A DNA stretch of 64,000 bases from Paludibacteraceae bacterium (lineage in GTDB: Bacteria > Bacteroidota > Bacteroidia > Bacteroidales > Paludibacteraceae). This document shows positions 9,181-18,826 of this stretch, in pieces. Below the pieces are notes generated by a model. That model was given only the letters and a program-made list of their open reading frames with translations. It had not been told where the DNA came from and did not search any database. The stretch spans positions 1-64,000 of the forward strand of contig JAGCFX010000070.1 of assembly GCA_017649925.1 (NCBI GenBank), written 5' to 3'. Position 1 is the stretch's first letter, and each line of letters starts with the position of its first letter. The translations under genes were made by a program, and so were the position numbers.

Positions 9181-9864
9181 ATGGCAAAAAAGAAACAAGA
9201 ATTCGAGAAGCAGGATGAGCAACTTCAGGAAGTGAACGAAGCGCTCACCGGTGCAGGTAAATGGATTGAAGACAACGCCGACTTAATCAGTTGGATTGTT
9301 GCCGGTATCGCAGTTGTAGTGATGGGTATCATCGCTATCAACAACTACATCATCAAACCGCATGCTTTAGAGGCAAGCAATGAGAATGCCAAGGCTGTTG
9401 TTTATTTCATGAACGGTGATTTTGACAAGGCGCTGAACGGCGATGATGCAGAGTGTATCGGTTTTGAGGCTATCGCTGATGAGTACAAGCACTACCAGCA
9501 AGGCAAACTCGCGGCCCTCTATGCAGGTATCTGCTATTTTGAAAAAGGTGAGTTCGACGAGGCAGCCAAGTATCTGAAGAAATTCGATGCAGAAGACGTG
9601 AACATCGATCCGGCCGCTCATCAATTGCTCGGTGATGCGTACGTGGAGTTGGAAGAGTATGGCAAAGCAGCCAAGGCTTTTGAAGCAGCTGCTGAGTCCG
9701 GCAACGAGATTATTGCTCCGATGAGTTTGAAGAAAGCCGGTATCGTTTATCTGCACGAGGGTAAGAACGCTAAAGCGCTCAAGGCATTCAAGACCATCAA
9801 AGAGAATTATCCTACTTCTTCAGAGGCACAGGATATTGACAAATACATTGCTATAGCAGAGTGA
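9181..9864 (+). CDS. Membrane-anchored tetratricopeptide-repeat protein
   Basis: A 227-residue protein with a short charged N-terminus, one membrane helix at about residues 40-58 (LISWIVAGIAVVVMGIIAI) and TPR repeats after it (GDAYVELEEYGKAAKAFEAA, AGIVYLHEGKNAKALKAF). The topology resembles YfgM/BepA-associated TPR proteins, with a cytoplasmic N-terminus and periplasmic TPRs, but I cannot claim orthology. It is the first gene after the 9.1 kb promoter, 1 nt ahead of ribH. I recall this TPR-ribH pairing from other Bacteroidales. Function unknown; protein scaffolding is inferred from the fold. Confidence 0.85.
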   Translation: MAKKKQEFEKQDEQLQEVNEALTGAGKWIEDNADLISWIVAGIAVVVMGIIAINNYIIKPHALEASNENAKAVVYFMNGDFDKALNGDDAECIGFEAIADEYKHYQQGKLAALYAGICYFEKGEFDEAAKYLKKFDAEDVNIDPAAHQLLGDAYVELEEYGKAAKAFEAAAESGNEIIAPMSLKKAGIVYLHEGKNAKALKAFKTIKENYPTSSEAQDIDKYIAIAE

Positions 9865-9865
9865 T

Positions 9866-10342
9866 ATGACGACTGATTTGTCGAAATATGACGCTACTCA
9901 ACTGCCTAGCGCTGATGTTCTCGGACGTCAGCGCTATGCGATTATAGTAGCAGACTGGAATAGCGAAATCACTTACGCGATGGCGCAAGGTGCTGCTGAC
10001 ACCTTGTCCAAGCATGGCGTGAAAAACGAAAACATCACGTTGCTGCATGTGCCCGGCGCGGTAGAACTGACTTATGGCGCAGCGCGTATCATGAAAGAGG
10101 AACGCGTGGATGCGGTCATCGTCATCGGCTGCGTCATTCAGGGTGATACGCCGCATTTCGACTATGTCTGTCAGTCGGTGACGCAAGGCGTGGCGGTGTT
10201 GAACGCACAAGGCAAAGTGCCCGTGATCTTCTCCGTGCTGACGGTGCTGAACAAGCAGCAGGCATTGGATCGCAGTGGCGGTAAATTGGGCAACAAAGGT
10301 ATCGAAGGAGCCGTAACGGCAATCAGGATGGCGAACCTATGA
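9866..10342 (+). CDS. ribH: 6,7-dimethyl-8-ribityllumazine synthase
   Basis: Penultimate step of riboflavin synthesis: condenses 5-amino-6-ribitylamino-uracil with 3,4-dihydroxy-2-butanone-4-phosphate. The 158 residues fit the family. Motifs seen: VADWNSEITYAM at the N-terminal substrate site, HVPGAVELTYGA, VIGCVIQGDTPHFDYVC with the GDTxHF motif carrying the catalytic His, and VIFSVLT. It overlaps the aspartokinase start by 4 nt. No other rib gene and no FMN riboswitch lies nearby. Confidence 0.95.
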   Translation: MTTDLSKYDATQLPSADVLGRQRYAIIVADWNSEITYAMAQGAADTLSKHGVKNENITLLHVPGAVELTYGAARIMKEERVDAVIVIGCVIQGDTPHFDYVCQSVTQGVAVLNAQGKVPVIFSVLTVLNKQQALDRSGGKLGNKGIEGAVTAIRMANL

Positions 10343-11577
10343 AAGTCTATAAGTTCGGTGGAGCATCGGTGAAAGACGCGGACGGCGTACGTAACCTTGA
10401 GCGGATTGTACGCTTAAATGGCGACAACGATCTTATGGTCGTAGTGTCGGCAATGGGTAAGACGACGAATGCGTTGGAGCGTGTGGTCGAGTTCATGAGT
10501 GCCGGCAAAGAGGAGCAGGCTCTCTCGCAATGGGTGGATATTGTGGATTGTCACGTAGCCATTATGAAAGAGTTAGGGCTGCAACCCGGCGTTGACATCC
10601 GTTTACAAGGTGAGATACCGTTTGACCCGACACTGCCGTACGACGAGAACTACGACCAGATTGTCTCGCTTGGCGAGATCATGTCCACACAAATCATCGC
10701 TGTCTATTTGCTCAAGCAGGGTCTATCCGTTGAATGGTGGAATATGCCGAAACTGTTACGCACGGACGATACATGGCGTGAGGCAAAAGTGGACAACGAG
10801 ACGAGTGCTGCTACTATTCGTGCCGGGTGGGAGAGGCCGAACAGACCGCAGATAGTGGTTGCGCAAGGTTTCATCGGCGGTACGGCAGACGGCAAACGCA
10901 CAACACTCGGTCGCGAAGGATCGGACTATACGGCGGCATTGTTAGGTAACTATCTGGATGCGGAATCTGTGACCATCTGGAAAGACGTACCGGGTATCTT
11001 GAATGCAGACCCGCGTATTGAGCCCAATACGGTGCTTATCCCTTCGTTGCGATACCAAGATGCAGTTGAACTCAGTTATTCCGGCGCACAGATCATACAC
11101 CCGAAAACCATCCGTCCGCTGGAGAACAAACAGATACCGCTGTATGTCAAACCTTTTGGCGAACCGCAAGCGGCAGGCTCAAAGATCGCAGCAGACGGCA
11201 TCGGACCTATTGATGTGCCGGTGTACATCTGGCGTAAGAATCAAATCCTCATCACTATGCGCGCTAAGGACTTTGCGTTTGTGCTGGAGGAAAGTCTAAG
11301 CGAGATATTTGATATCATTCAGCGTCACCGACTCAAAGTATCGCTGATACAATCGTCCGCCGTAACAATATCCGTTTGCGTGGACAACACGCGTTTTGTG
11401 CCGGCGGCTATTGAGGCGCTAAAAGAGCACTTCAATGTAAGTTATAATGACCATCTGTCGTTACTTACTATCCGCGGTACTACGCCGCAGATATTGGATA
11501 GTGCCAAAGCTGGTCGCACCATCATGTTGAGTCAAACAACCCGCCGCACCGCGCGATTGGTGGTAAAAGAACAATAA
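10339..11577 (+). CDS. lysC: Aspartate kinase
   Basis: Phosphorylates aspartate, the entry to lysine, threonine and methionine synthesis. The 412-residue monofunctional form has an N-terminal kinase domain (VYKFGGASVKDADG, LGREGSDYTAALL, KDVPGILNADPR) and C-terminal ACT-type regulatory sequence from about residue 305. No homoserine dehydrogenase domain is attached. A regulatory ACT region implies amino-acid feedback, but the effector cannot be read from sequence. ATGA overlap with ribH implies co-translation. The symbol lysC is generic; the genome may hold paralogues. Confidence 0.92.
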   Translation: MKVYKFGGASVKDADGVRNLERIVRLNGDNDLMVVVSAMGKTTNALERVVEFMSAGKEEQALSQWVDIVDCHVAIMKELGLQPGVDIRLQGEIPFDPTLPYDENYDQIVSLGEIMSTQIIAVYLLKQGLSVEWWNMPKLLRTDDTWREAKVDNETSAATIRAGWERPNRPQIVVAQGFIGGTADGKRTTLGREGSDYTAALLGNYLDAESVTIWKDVPGILNADPRIEPNTVLIPSLRYQDAVELSYSGAQIIHPKTIRPLENKQIPLYVKPFGEPQAAGSKIAADGIGPIDVPVYIWRKNQILITMRAKDFAFVLEESLSEIFDIIQRHRLKVSLIQSSAVTISVCVDNTRFVPAAIEALKEHFNVSYNDHLSLLTIRGTTPQILDSAKAGRTIMLSQTTRRTARLVVKEQ

Positions 11578-11579
11578 CC

Positions 11580-12686
11580 ATGGAACATTTAAAACAATAT
11601 TTTACAATTGCCTATTGGCGTGAACTGCTGTGCGACTTTGTACACGCGCTCGGTACCCGAAAGTTCTGGAAAGAACTGGTGATGATGACCGTTGGCATGA
11701 GTCTCGGCGCAGCTGCCGTGTATTATTTTCTAATGCCGAGTCATCTCATCGTAGGTTCTATCTCCGGTCTCTCGATTGTGCTGAACACCCTGATGGGGGG
11801 CAATGCAACCACTTTCTCCTATTGGGTTATGGGTATCAACGCATTCCTGTTGCTCTTGGCTTTCATTCTGATAGGCAATGAGTTCGGAGCGAAAACCGTC
11901 TATACGGCGATGATCTTAGGTCCGTTAACGCAACTATGGGACATTATCTATCCTAATACTAACTTCACGCACCACGTGATAGACAATCCCGAGATTCTCG
12001 CGCAACTACAGGCAGGACAGACGGTGATTGATGCGCATGGCAACCCGTATATCCTCAGTCGTTCTGGCGAGGTGTTGGAGCGAGTGCGCGAGTCTGTGAT
12101 GAGTGGTGGCCTTGGACTTGGCGATGTATGGTTCGACCTCATTTGCTTTGTCCTTTTGCTCAGTGCTTGCCAGGCATTCCTTTTCCGTATCAATGCATCT
12201 ACCGGTGGACTCGATATCCTTGGTAAGATTGTGAATAAATACCTGCATTTCGATATAGGTACGTCTGTCGCTATCGGCGGCATTATCATCTGCTGTACGT
12301 CATTCCTGATTAATGACTTCCGCATGGTGGTTATCGGAATCATCGGTACATGGATCAATGGTTTGGCGATTGACTATTTTACAGCCTCGCTCGATAAGCG
12401 CAAACGTGTATGTATCATCTCAGAAAACTCTGAACCGATACGCGAATTCATTATCACCAAACTGCTACGCGGTTGTTCGCTCTATAAGGTGCGAGGCGGC
12501 TATAGCGGCGAAGAACAGACGGAGATTCAAGTGTTACTAACGCAGGATGAGTTCTCCAGCCTCATGGCTTTTATCCGCGAAACTCATATCAAGGCTTTCA
12601 TTACAGCAAGTAACTGCTTTGAAGTGTACGGCATTTGGTTTAAACATAAGAAAAAAGGTGGGAAGACCGTCATAGCTAACGAATAA
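11580..12686 (+). CDS. YitT family membrane protein
   Basis: A 368-residue inner-membrane protein: several hydrophobic helices in the first 270 residues (DUF161/YitT_membrane, including GLSIVLNTLMGG and STGGLDILGKIVNKYLHFDIG) and a soluble C-terminal DUF2179 domain (RKRVCIISENSEPIREFI... to the end). The substrate or role of YitT proteins is not established. An insert of about 45 residues between helices (around 130-175) is longer than in the second YitT protein of this window at 53.8 kb. It follows aspartokinase by 2 nt. Confidence 0.88.
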   Translation: MEHLKQYFTIAYWRELLCDFVHALGTRKFWKELVMMTVGMSLGAAAVYYFLMPSHLIVGSISGLSIVLNTLMGGNATTFSYWVMGINAFLLLLAFILIGNEFGAKTVYTAMILGPLTQLWDIIYPNTNFTHHVIDNPEILAQLQAGQTVIDAHGNPYILSRSGEVLERVRESVMSGGLGLGDVWFDLICFVLLLSACQAFLFRINASTGGLDILGKIVNKYLHFDIGTSVAIGGIIICCTSFLINDFRMVVIGIIGTWINGLAIDYFTASLDKRKRVCIISENSEPIREFIITKLLRGCSLYKVRGGYSGEEQTEIQVLLTQDEFSSLMAFIRETHIKAFITASNCFEVYGIWFKHKKKGGKTVIANE

Positions 12687-12709
12687 CTCAGAAAGAATAT
12701 TTTACGTAT

Positions 12710-13609
12710 ATGAAACCTACATTGTTTATCTTGGCGGCCGGAATGGGTAGTCGTTACGGCGGTCTCAAGCAAATGGACGGCCTAGGTCCTAATGGTGAGG
12801 CAATCCTTGATTATAGCGTGTATGATGCGCTTCGTGCGGGATTCGGAAAGATTGTCTTTGTAATCCGCAAAGATTTTGAGGAAGACTTCCGCCGTGTTGT
12901 GCTCAGCAAATACGAAGGCAAGGTGCAGTGCGAAGTGTGCTTCCAATCGGTGGATAAAGTGCCGGAAGGGTGTTCTTATAACCCTGAGCGCACAAAACCT
13001 TGGGGAACGAACCATGCCGTGCTGATGGGTAAAGAACTGATTCACGAACCTTTCGCAGTTATCAATGCCGATGATTTCTATGGTGCGGAGTCCTACAAAG
13101 TGTTGGCGGATTTCCTTTGTTCTGTAGAGGAAAAGAAAGGACAATATTGCATGGTGGGTTACCGTGTTTGTAACACGTTGAGCGAGAACGGTTCCGTCAG
13201 TCGCGGTGTTTGTACAACGGATGCTGAAGGACACCTGGCGGACGTAGTGGAACGTACAAAAATTGAAGAGAAGAACGGTACAATAGTATTCACAGAGAAT
13301 GACAAGGATACGCCGCTTGACCCGCATACACCGGTATCAATGAATATGTGGGGGTTCACGCCGGAGTATTTTGAGTATAGCGAGAAAGCATTCCGTGCCT
13401 TTTTGGCAGAACGCGGACAGGAACTGAAGTCGGAGTTTTATATCCCGACGTTGGTTAATGATCTTATTAGGTCCGGCAAGGCGACATGTAAGGTACTTGA
13501 TACGCCGTCTAAATGGTTCGGTGTTACTTATGCCGAAGATCGTCCCCAAGTGGTAATGAAAATCAATCAGTTAATCAAAGAGGGAGTATATCCCGCAAAA
13601 CTTTTCTGA
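12710..13609 (+). CDS. Nucleotidyltransferase (NTP:sugar-phosphate type)
   Basis: A 299-residue protein of the GT-A-fold nucleotidyltransferase superfamily that makes NDP-sugars. The N-terminus FILAAGMGSRYGGLKQMDG is the nucleotide-binding loop, AVINADDFYG carries the metal-binding Asp, and MNMWGFTPEYF sits in the substrate half. It resembles glucose-1-phosphate uridylyl/thymidylyltransferases, but the sugar and NTP cannot be fixed. It overlaps manA by 1 nt, and with manA it likely supplies activated sugars for the glycan genes that follow. Confidence 0.85.
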   Translation: MKPTLFILAAGMGSRYGGLKQMDGLGPNGEAILDYSVYDALRAGFGKIVFVIRKDFEEDFRRVVLSKYEGKVQCEVCFQSVDKVPEGCSYNPERTKPWGTNHAVLMGKELIHEPFAVINADDFYGAESYKVLADFLCSVEEKKGQYCMVGYRVCNTLSENGSVSRGVCTTDAEGHLADVVERTKIEEKNGTIVFTENDKDTPLDPHTPVSMNMWGFTPEYFEYSEKAFRAFLAERGQELKSEFYIPTLVNDLIRSGKATCKVLDTPSKWFGVTYAEDRPQVVMKINQLIKEGVYPAKLF

Positions 13610-14607
13610 TGCTTTATCCGTTTAAATTCAAGGCGCAACTCTTCCATAAGATCTGGGGAGGTCAGACGATAGCCAAGTGGTACAATCATGTGCCTGCCGA
13701 CTACGAGAATGTAGGCGAAGCATGGGTTATGTCTGATGTTGAGAAATATCCTACGGAAGTAGTCAACGGCAGTCATGCGGGGGATACACTGCAGGATTTG
13801 CTGGAAGTGTATATGGACGAACTGGTGGGAGAAAAAGTATATGATGTGTATGGAAATCATTTTCCATTGCTCCTGAAATTCATTGATGCGGCAGATGATT
13901 TGTCTATTCAAGTACACCCGGATGACGATTATGCGCTGGAGAATGAAGATTCGCTTGGAAAAGACGAGTTATGGTATGTGTTGCCTTCTAAACGACAGGC
14001 TTCTATCTACTTAGGCTGGAATCAGCCAATGAATGCTTCACTTATTCATTCTGCGATTATAGATGGTTCGTTGGCCGATTATCTGCAGGCATACAATGTC
14101 AATGCCGGCGACACGGCTTATATACCATCAGGTACGGTTCATGCTATGCGTCGTGATACGATTGTGGCAGAGATACAGGAGAATAGCGACATTACTTATC
14201 GTCTGTATGATTACAACCGCGTAGGAAATGATGGCCGTATGCGTCCACTCAAACTCGACAAGGCTCTGGAGGTCGTTGATTATATGCCGAGCGAAGAAGC
14301 AACAGTTGCTCATCCGCAGCCTATGATGAACGGTGTTGTTAACCTGGCTGAAAAACCATGTTTCACTTCCAATATACTTGCGTTTGAACAAGCTATTCAG
14401 CGCGATTATGCTCCATTAGATTCGTTTGTGGCATACATGTGTGTGGATGGTGAGTGCAGTGTTATGGCTATGGATGGCGATGTAGAGGAGAGTTCGGTAA
14501 AAATGAGTGTAGGAGAAGCGGTCTTGATTCCTGCTGCACTATGCGACATACGTCTTACGCCTAACGGCAAATGTAAGTTGCTGGAAATTTATGTCGATAT
14601 CAAATAA
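13609..14607 (+). CDS. manA: Type I mannose-6-phosphate isomerase
   Basis: Interconverts mannose-6-phosphate and fructose-6-phosphate, linking glycolysis to GDP-mannose. The 332-residue cupin enzyme shows QVHPDDDYAL and KDELWYVL (zinc ligands Gln/His and Glu) and YIPSGTVHAM (zinc His and substrate site). I start at ATG 13609, overlapping the preceding stop; the 96-nt in-frame extension upstream lies inside the nucleotidyltransferase gene. It is a short Bacteroidota form lacking the long helical insert of the E. coli enzyme. Confidence 0.92.
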   Translation: MLYPFKFKAQLFHKIWGGQTIAKWYNHVPADYENVGEAWVMSDVEKYPTEVVNGSHAGDTLQDLLEVYMDELVGEKVYDVYGNHFPLLLKFIDAADDLSIQVHPDDDYALENEDSLGKDELWYVLPSKRQASIYLGWNQPMNASLIHSAIIDGSLADYLQAYNVNAGDTAYIPSGTVHAMRRDTIVAEIQENSDITYRLYDYNRVGNDGRMRPLKLDKALEVVDYMPSEEATVAHPQPMMNGVVNLAEKPCFTSNILAFEQAIQRDYAPLDSFVAYMCVDGECSVMAMDGDVEESSVKMSVGEAVLIPAALCDIRLTPNGKCKLLEIYVDIK

Positions 14608-14610
14608 TTT

Positions 14611-16125
14611 ATGACCCGCGAAGGATGGTATAGAAGAATCATTGTTGACCTGCTGGTGTGGGTCATCGCGGCATTGCTGTGTATGTTATGGCGATGGGTA
14701 GCAGACAAGAGTGAGATTGTCAACTACTGGTTGCTCTTCGGTGCGCTGGCTGTTCTGTGGATATTCTTCGGCTGGCTGCTCCAACTCTACCGTCCTTATA
14801 AAAACACACACCTTTGGCAGTCGATGTTGTCACTTATAACAGATGCCGGTATCTTGATTGGTTTATGCTGGTGGTTGTTGCCGCAATCGCATTTCGGTCT
14901 CTCGCCTCGCGTGGCAGAGTGGACGATTCTCATTGTCGGTGCACTGGAGACATTGGTCGTGATAGCTGAGCATTACTGGAAATATGCGACGAACATGACC
15001 GTTCCTGTCATGCAGATAGAGCAGCGCGAGAATGCCTATGTAGAGCGAGCGGATGAAAAAAGACGGTTGGCCTCCATCAATTCCATTCACCAGTCGGTGT
15101 TATCAGTGACAACCGAAGCGGACTATTACATGTTGCGCAAGAGGGCACGTTTGGATTCCACACAAACGAAAGTAATCTGTGACCGAACAACTTTCAGTTT
15201 GCTGCAGATACCGGATTATCAATACCTGACCATCGTTGATATGACGCTTTTGAATGATATGCGAGGCATTAATAAGCGGCTATGTGTCATTAATCAAAAA
15301 TTACCGGACGATGGTCGTTATGTATGCTGCTATAGACCGCAGGAATATATCAAATCGAAGATATTGTCACGTTATCCGAAGGGACTTAACTGGTTAATTT
15401 ATAGCTTCTATTTCTTGCGCAAACGTGTTATTCCGCGGTTGTTGCTTACCAGCCGTTTATACTATGATGTAACGAACGGTCGCAAGCGAATGTTGAGTAA
15501 AACGGAAGTACTTGGAAGACTCTATTTCTGCGGCTTTGAAGTGGATGAGATAGTTCCGATGGGACATATAGAGTACGTCTTTGCGCACCGTAAGTCACAG
15601 CCATATCCGCAAGAACAGATCAAAGTATACGGACCGCTCATCAAACTGCCGCGTATATGTAAAGATAAGGAAATCAAGTACTTCTACAAAATGCGAACTA
15701 TGCATCCATATGCCGAGTATATACAGAACTATGTGTTCGATGCGCGTGGCGGAATGGATATCGCTGATAAATCGAATGACGACTGGCGAATCACAAGTTG
15801 GGGTAAATTTCTGCGTAAATACTGGTTAGACGAGATTCCGATGTTGATTAACTGGTTCAAAGGTGATATCAAACTGGTTGGTGTTCGTCCGCTTAGTCGT
15901 GCGATGTTTGATACATACCCCGAGTGGTTACAAGACAAACGAACGCAGACCAAACCGGGGTTGATACCTCCTTTCTATATTGATCATCCGGATACGTTTG
16001 ATGAACTATTTGCCAGTGAAGACGCGTATCTGACAGAATACTTGCAGCATCCGGTTCGTACGGATATTAGGTATTTTTTCAAGACCACATATGCCATCCT
16101 AACACATAAGACACACTCTGCCTAA
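14611..16125 (+). CDS. Sugar-phosphate transferase (undecaprenyl-phosphate type), Bacteroidota variant
   Basis: A 504-residue protein with four hydrophobic segments in the first 120 residues and a bacterial sugar-transferase domain at about 365-490. The domain has YFYKMRTMHP, SWGKFLRKYWLDEIPMLINWFKGDIKLVGVRPLS in several contiguous blocks, and TKPGLIPP. Such enzymes transfer a sugar-1-phosphate from a nucleotide sugar to undecaprenyl phosphate and so start glycan assembly at the inner membrane. The usual domain start (K-R-x-x-D helix and GPVFFxQ) is replaced by YGPLIKLPR, a divergence I recall in other Bacteroidota homologues. The middle (150-360) is an unrecognised soluble region with a methyltransferase-like feel that I cannot confirm. 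Confidence 0.8.
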   Translation: MTREGWYRRIIVDLLVWVIAALLCMLWRWVADKSEIVNYWLLFGALAVLWIFFGWLLQLYRPYKNTHLWQSMLSLITDAGILIGLCWWLLPQSHFGLSPRVAEWTILIVGALETLVVIAEHYWKYATNMTVPVMQIEQRENAYVERADEKRRLASINSIHQSVLSVTTEADYYMLRKRARLDSTQTKVICDRTTFSLLQIPDYQYLTIVDMTLLNDMRGINKRLCVINQKLPDDGRYVCCYRPQEYIKSKILSRYPKGLNWLIYSFYFLRKRVIPRLLLTSRLYYDVTNGRKRMLSKTEVLGRLYFCGFEVDEIVPMGHIEYVFAHRKSQPYPQEQIKVYGPLIKLPRICKDKEIKYFYKMRTMHPYAEYIQNYVFDARGGMDIADKSNDDWRITSWGKFLRKYWLDEIPMLINWFKGDIKLVGVRPLSRAMFDTYPEWLQDKRTQTKPGLIPPFYIDHPDTFDELFASEDAYLTEYLQHPVRTDIRYFFKTTYAILTHKTHSA

Positions 16126-17687
16126 TGAAGCATCTCGCCTACATAGTGCTTGCTGTCAACGTCGCTCTTTTTGCGATTATGGCGATTGTGCTTCCTTTGG
16201 GATTTGAGGAAAACGATGACGTGATGATGTGCATGATTTCGAACGGTACTTATACCGGCACGCCGGATTGTCATTTGGTGTATATTAATGTGTTATACGG
16301 TTGGATGCTGTCGGTACTATATAGTCTGACCACCGCCATCGAGTGGTACACGTTGGCTTTCGCGATACTGCACATCCTTTCCATGAGCGTCATCGTGTAT
16401 TGTGTGCTCACAACACCCAATAGGGCGCAGTGGGAGAAAATCCTCTGGCTCATTATTCTTTATGTGCTTTGGGCTCGTATCATCATTGCCTTGCAGTTCA
16501 CAACGACTGCTGGATTCGTTTGTCTGGCAGGATGCATGTTGCTATTGCGGGAAAGCAAAAAAGCGCGTTGGAGTGGAGTGGCGTTTGTCGTTGTTGCTGC
16601 ACTTATTCGTTTCTATGCAGCCGGACTCGTAGGTCTGCTGATGGCGCCGATCATTCTCTATACCTATCGTCTGGAGTGGCGCAAATACATGGCTATCGCG
16701 ATGATGCTGACGGCAGTGGTGGGTTGCAGAATAGCCAATCATATGGTATATGACCATGACCCTGAGTGGAAGTATTTCCGTTCCTACAACCAATTACGCG
16801 CACAACTGAACGATAACCCCAACGCCTACAAGATGACCACTGCTCAGCTGCCGGAAGGTATTGATGCGATGGATTATCAACTGCTGCTGCGTTTCATTCC
16901 GGATGCCGAACAAATAGACTTGCCGGCTATTCGTCAGTTGAGTGCTACGGTAGGCGAAGTACCGTTCAAACAACAATTATCAAATCTGCATCGTTTGGAC
17001 AAATATGCCGTGGAGGTAACTATATTGTTGGCATTGCTGATACTGATGATTCTCACTACCGGCAATCGCTCCAAATATATCTTTTTGATTCTCTACACGC
17101 TGTTTATTGTAGTGCTTATCATTCATGTCAGTCTGGACGGATTCCTTAAGAACCGCGTGTTCATTTGTATGTTACTGCCTCTTTTGGCTACGGATTTTAT
17201 GTTGCTACCCAATACAACGGGGCTTAAACGCCGTTGGGGAATAGGCGTCGCATTGGTGATTTTGAGTGGTTGGTATGTGTATCAGATAGTAGATGAACGT
17301 ATTTCGGCGGATTATAATCGCTATGTATGGACACATCTGCAGCAGCCGTTATTGGAATATATGCCAGAGGATGCGTATGTGACTACGATTGGTACTTCGA
17401 TGATGATGGAATCTACCAATCCATGGCATGTTTGGCCCTATTCCTTCCGCAAATACACACTCGGATGGCTTACATGGAGCCCGTTTAACAAAGAACTGGG
17501 ACATAGTTATCGCACCATGCTGAACGATAAGATGTACGTCTTCACGGATGTCAATTATGTACATGAACACACAGCCTTGCAACGTGTGTGCGAACAAATA
17601 GAGAAACACTACGGCGTACCGTCCACTATCGAATGGAAATGCCGTAACGGCAAGTATGCATTGGTGAAAGTGAAAGTCGCAGAATGA
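16125..17687 (+). CDS. Polytopic membrane protein, possible GT-C glycosyltransferase
   Basis: A 520-residue protein with about ten hydrophobic segments and a soluble C-terminal stretch of about 130 residues. After the first helix comes GFEENDDVMMCMISNG; an acidic pair in the first periplasmic loop is typical of GT-C enzymes that use polyprenyl-linked sugars. I cannot assign a family more closely; an O-antigen polymerase or flippase role is less likely given the acidic loop. Its start overlaps the preceding stop and its end overlaps the next start by 4 nt, within the glycan operon. Confidence 0.65.
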   Translation: MKHLAYIVLAVNVALFAIMAIVLPLGFEENDDVMMCMISNGTYTGTPDCHLVYINVLYGWMLSVLYSLTTAIEWYTLAFAILHILSMSVIVYCVLTTPNRAQWEKILWLIILYVLWARIIIALQFTTTAGFVCLAGCMLLLRESKKARWSGVAFVVVAALIRFYAAGLVGLLMAPIILYTYRLEWRKYMAIAMMLTAVVGCRIANHMVYDHDPEWKYFRSYNQLRAQLNDNPNAYKMTTAQLPEGIDAMDYQLLLRFIPDAEQIDLPAIRQLSATVGEVPFKQQLSNLHRLDKYAVEVTILLALLILMILTTGNRSKYIFLILYTLFIVVLIIHVSLDGFLKNRVFICMLLPLLATDFMLLPNTTGLKRRWGIGVALVILSGWYVYQIVDERISADYNRYVWTHLQQPLLEYMPEDAYVTTIGTSMMMESTNPWHVWPYSFRKYTLGWLTWSPFNKELGHSYRTMLNDKMYVFTDVNYVHEHTALQRVCEQIEKHYGVPSTIEWKCRNGKYALVKVKVAE

Positions 17688-18826
17688 AGACATTAGCTAT
17701 CATAGGAGCCAGTTATCTGCAGCGACCGCTAGTGGAGCGCGCAAAACAGATGGGATTGCGTACTATTTGTTTCGCATGGTCTCAGGGTGCTGTGTGCAAA
17801 GACTTGTGCGACGTCTTTTATCCTGTCTCTGTCACAGATAGAGAAGAGATATTACGGCTTTGCCGTAAAGAACAAATTGCCGGCGTATGTACTATTGCCA
17901 GTGATGTGGCAGCGCCTACTGTCGCACATGTGGCGGAGCAGATGGGGTTGACGGGAAACAGTTACGAAGCGGCTCTGCGGGCGCATGACAAGCATCTGAT
18001 GCGTGAAGCCTTAGCGGCAGCCGGAGTTGACTGCCCGAAGTTTGTGGTGGTGAAGGATGAAAAAATCAGTGATTTGCCAATGTCCTTGCCGGTTATTGTC
18101 AAGCCGTCAGACCGCTCGGGCAGTCTTGGTGTGCAGAAAATAGAGCACTGGTCGGATCTAAATTCAGCAGTAGAGGAAGCACAGCGTGTCTCGTTGTCCG
18201 GCGAAGCATTGGTTGAAGAGTTTATTGAAGGACGCGAGATAAGCGTAGAGACAATCAGTTGTAATGGCGTTCATTATGCGTTGCAGATAACGGATAAAGT
18301 GACCACAGGCGCACCGCATTTCGTTGAACTCGCTCATCACCAGCCGTCCTCATTGCCCGTGGACCAACAGGAGCGCATTTATGCCATCACACGCCGCGCG
18401 CTGGATGCATTAGGCATCACAAACGGTGCAAGTCATTCGGAGTATAAGATAACGAAAGATGACCGAGTAGTGGTGATGGAGATTGGCGGACGCATGGGAG
18501 GTGATTTCATTGGAAGCGACCTCGTGCGCTTAAGTACAGGTTATGATTTCCTGCAAGGTGTGATAGAAGTGGCATTAGGCGAGACGATCGCTCCGCAAAC
18601 CCAACGAATAGCGCATAGCGGTGTCTATTTCCTGAGTGCCGTAACGCCTGAAGTGTTGCCTTTTATCCTGCACGCGGGCGATTATAAGGAGATTGTGGCG
18701 GCGGAGCAAACGGATAGTGAACTCAAACCGTTGACATGCAGTGCAGACAGAAGCGGTTATGTAATTTATCAAAAGAAAGATGAAATATTCTCAATCCCTA
18801 TCGGTGGTAGTGCCGATTTACAATGA
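17684..18826 (+). CDS. ATP-grasp domain protein
   Basis: A 380-residue ATP-grasp enzyme, a class that joins a carboxylate to an amine or thiol via an acyl-phosphate. An N-terminal Rossmann-like preATP domain (AIIGASYLQRPLVERA) is followed by ATP-grasp motifs: LPVIVKPSDRSGSLGV, ALVEEFIEGREISVE and VVMEIGGRMGGDF with metal ligands. It resembles carbamoyl-phosphate-synthase-like and amino-acid-ligase-like members. Within a sugar locus it may add an amino acid to an amino-sugar, but that is inference. Its last 47 nt overlap the following GT2 gene. Confidence 0.82.
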   Translation: MKTLAIIGASYLQRPLVERAKQMGLRTICFAWSQGAVCKDLCDVFYPVSVTDREEILRLCRKEQIAGVCTIASDVAAPTVAHVAEQMGLTGNSYEAALRAHDKHLMREALAAAGVDCPKFVVVKDEKISDLPMSLPVIVKPSDRSGSLGVQKIEHWSDLNSAVEEAQRVSLSGEALVEEFIEGREISVETISCNGVHYALQITDKVTTGAPHFVELAHHQPSSLPVDQQERIYAITRRALDALGITNGASHSEYKITKDDRVVVMEIGGRMGGDFIGSDLVRLSTGYDFLQGVIEVALGETIAPQTQRIAHSGVYFLSAVTPEVLPFILHAGDYKEIVAAEQTDSELKPLTCSADRSGYVIYQKKDEIFSIPIGGSADLQ

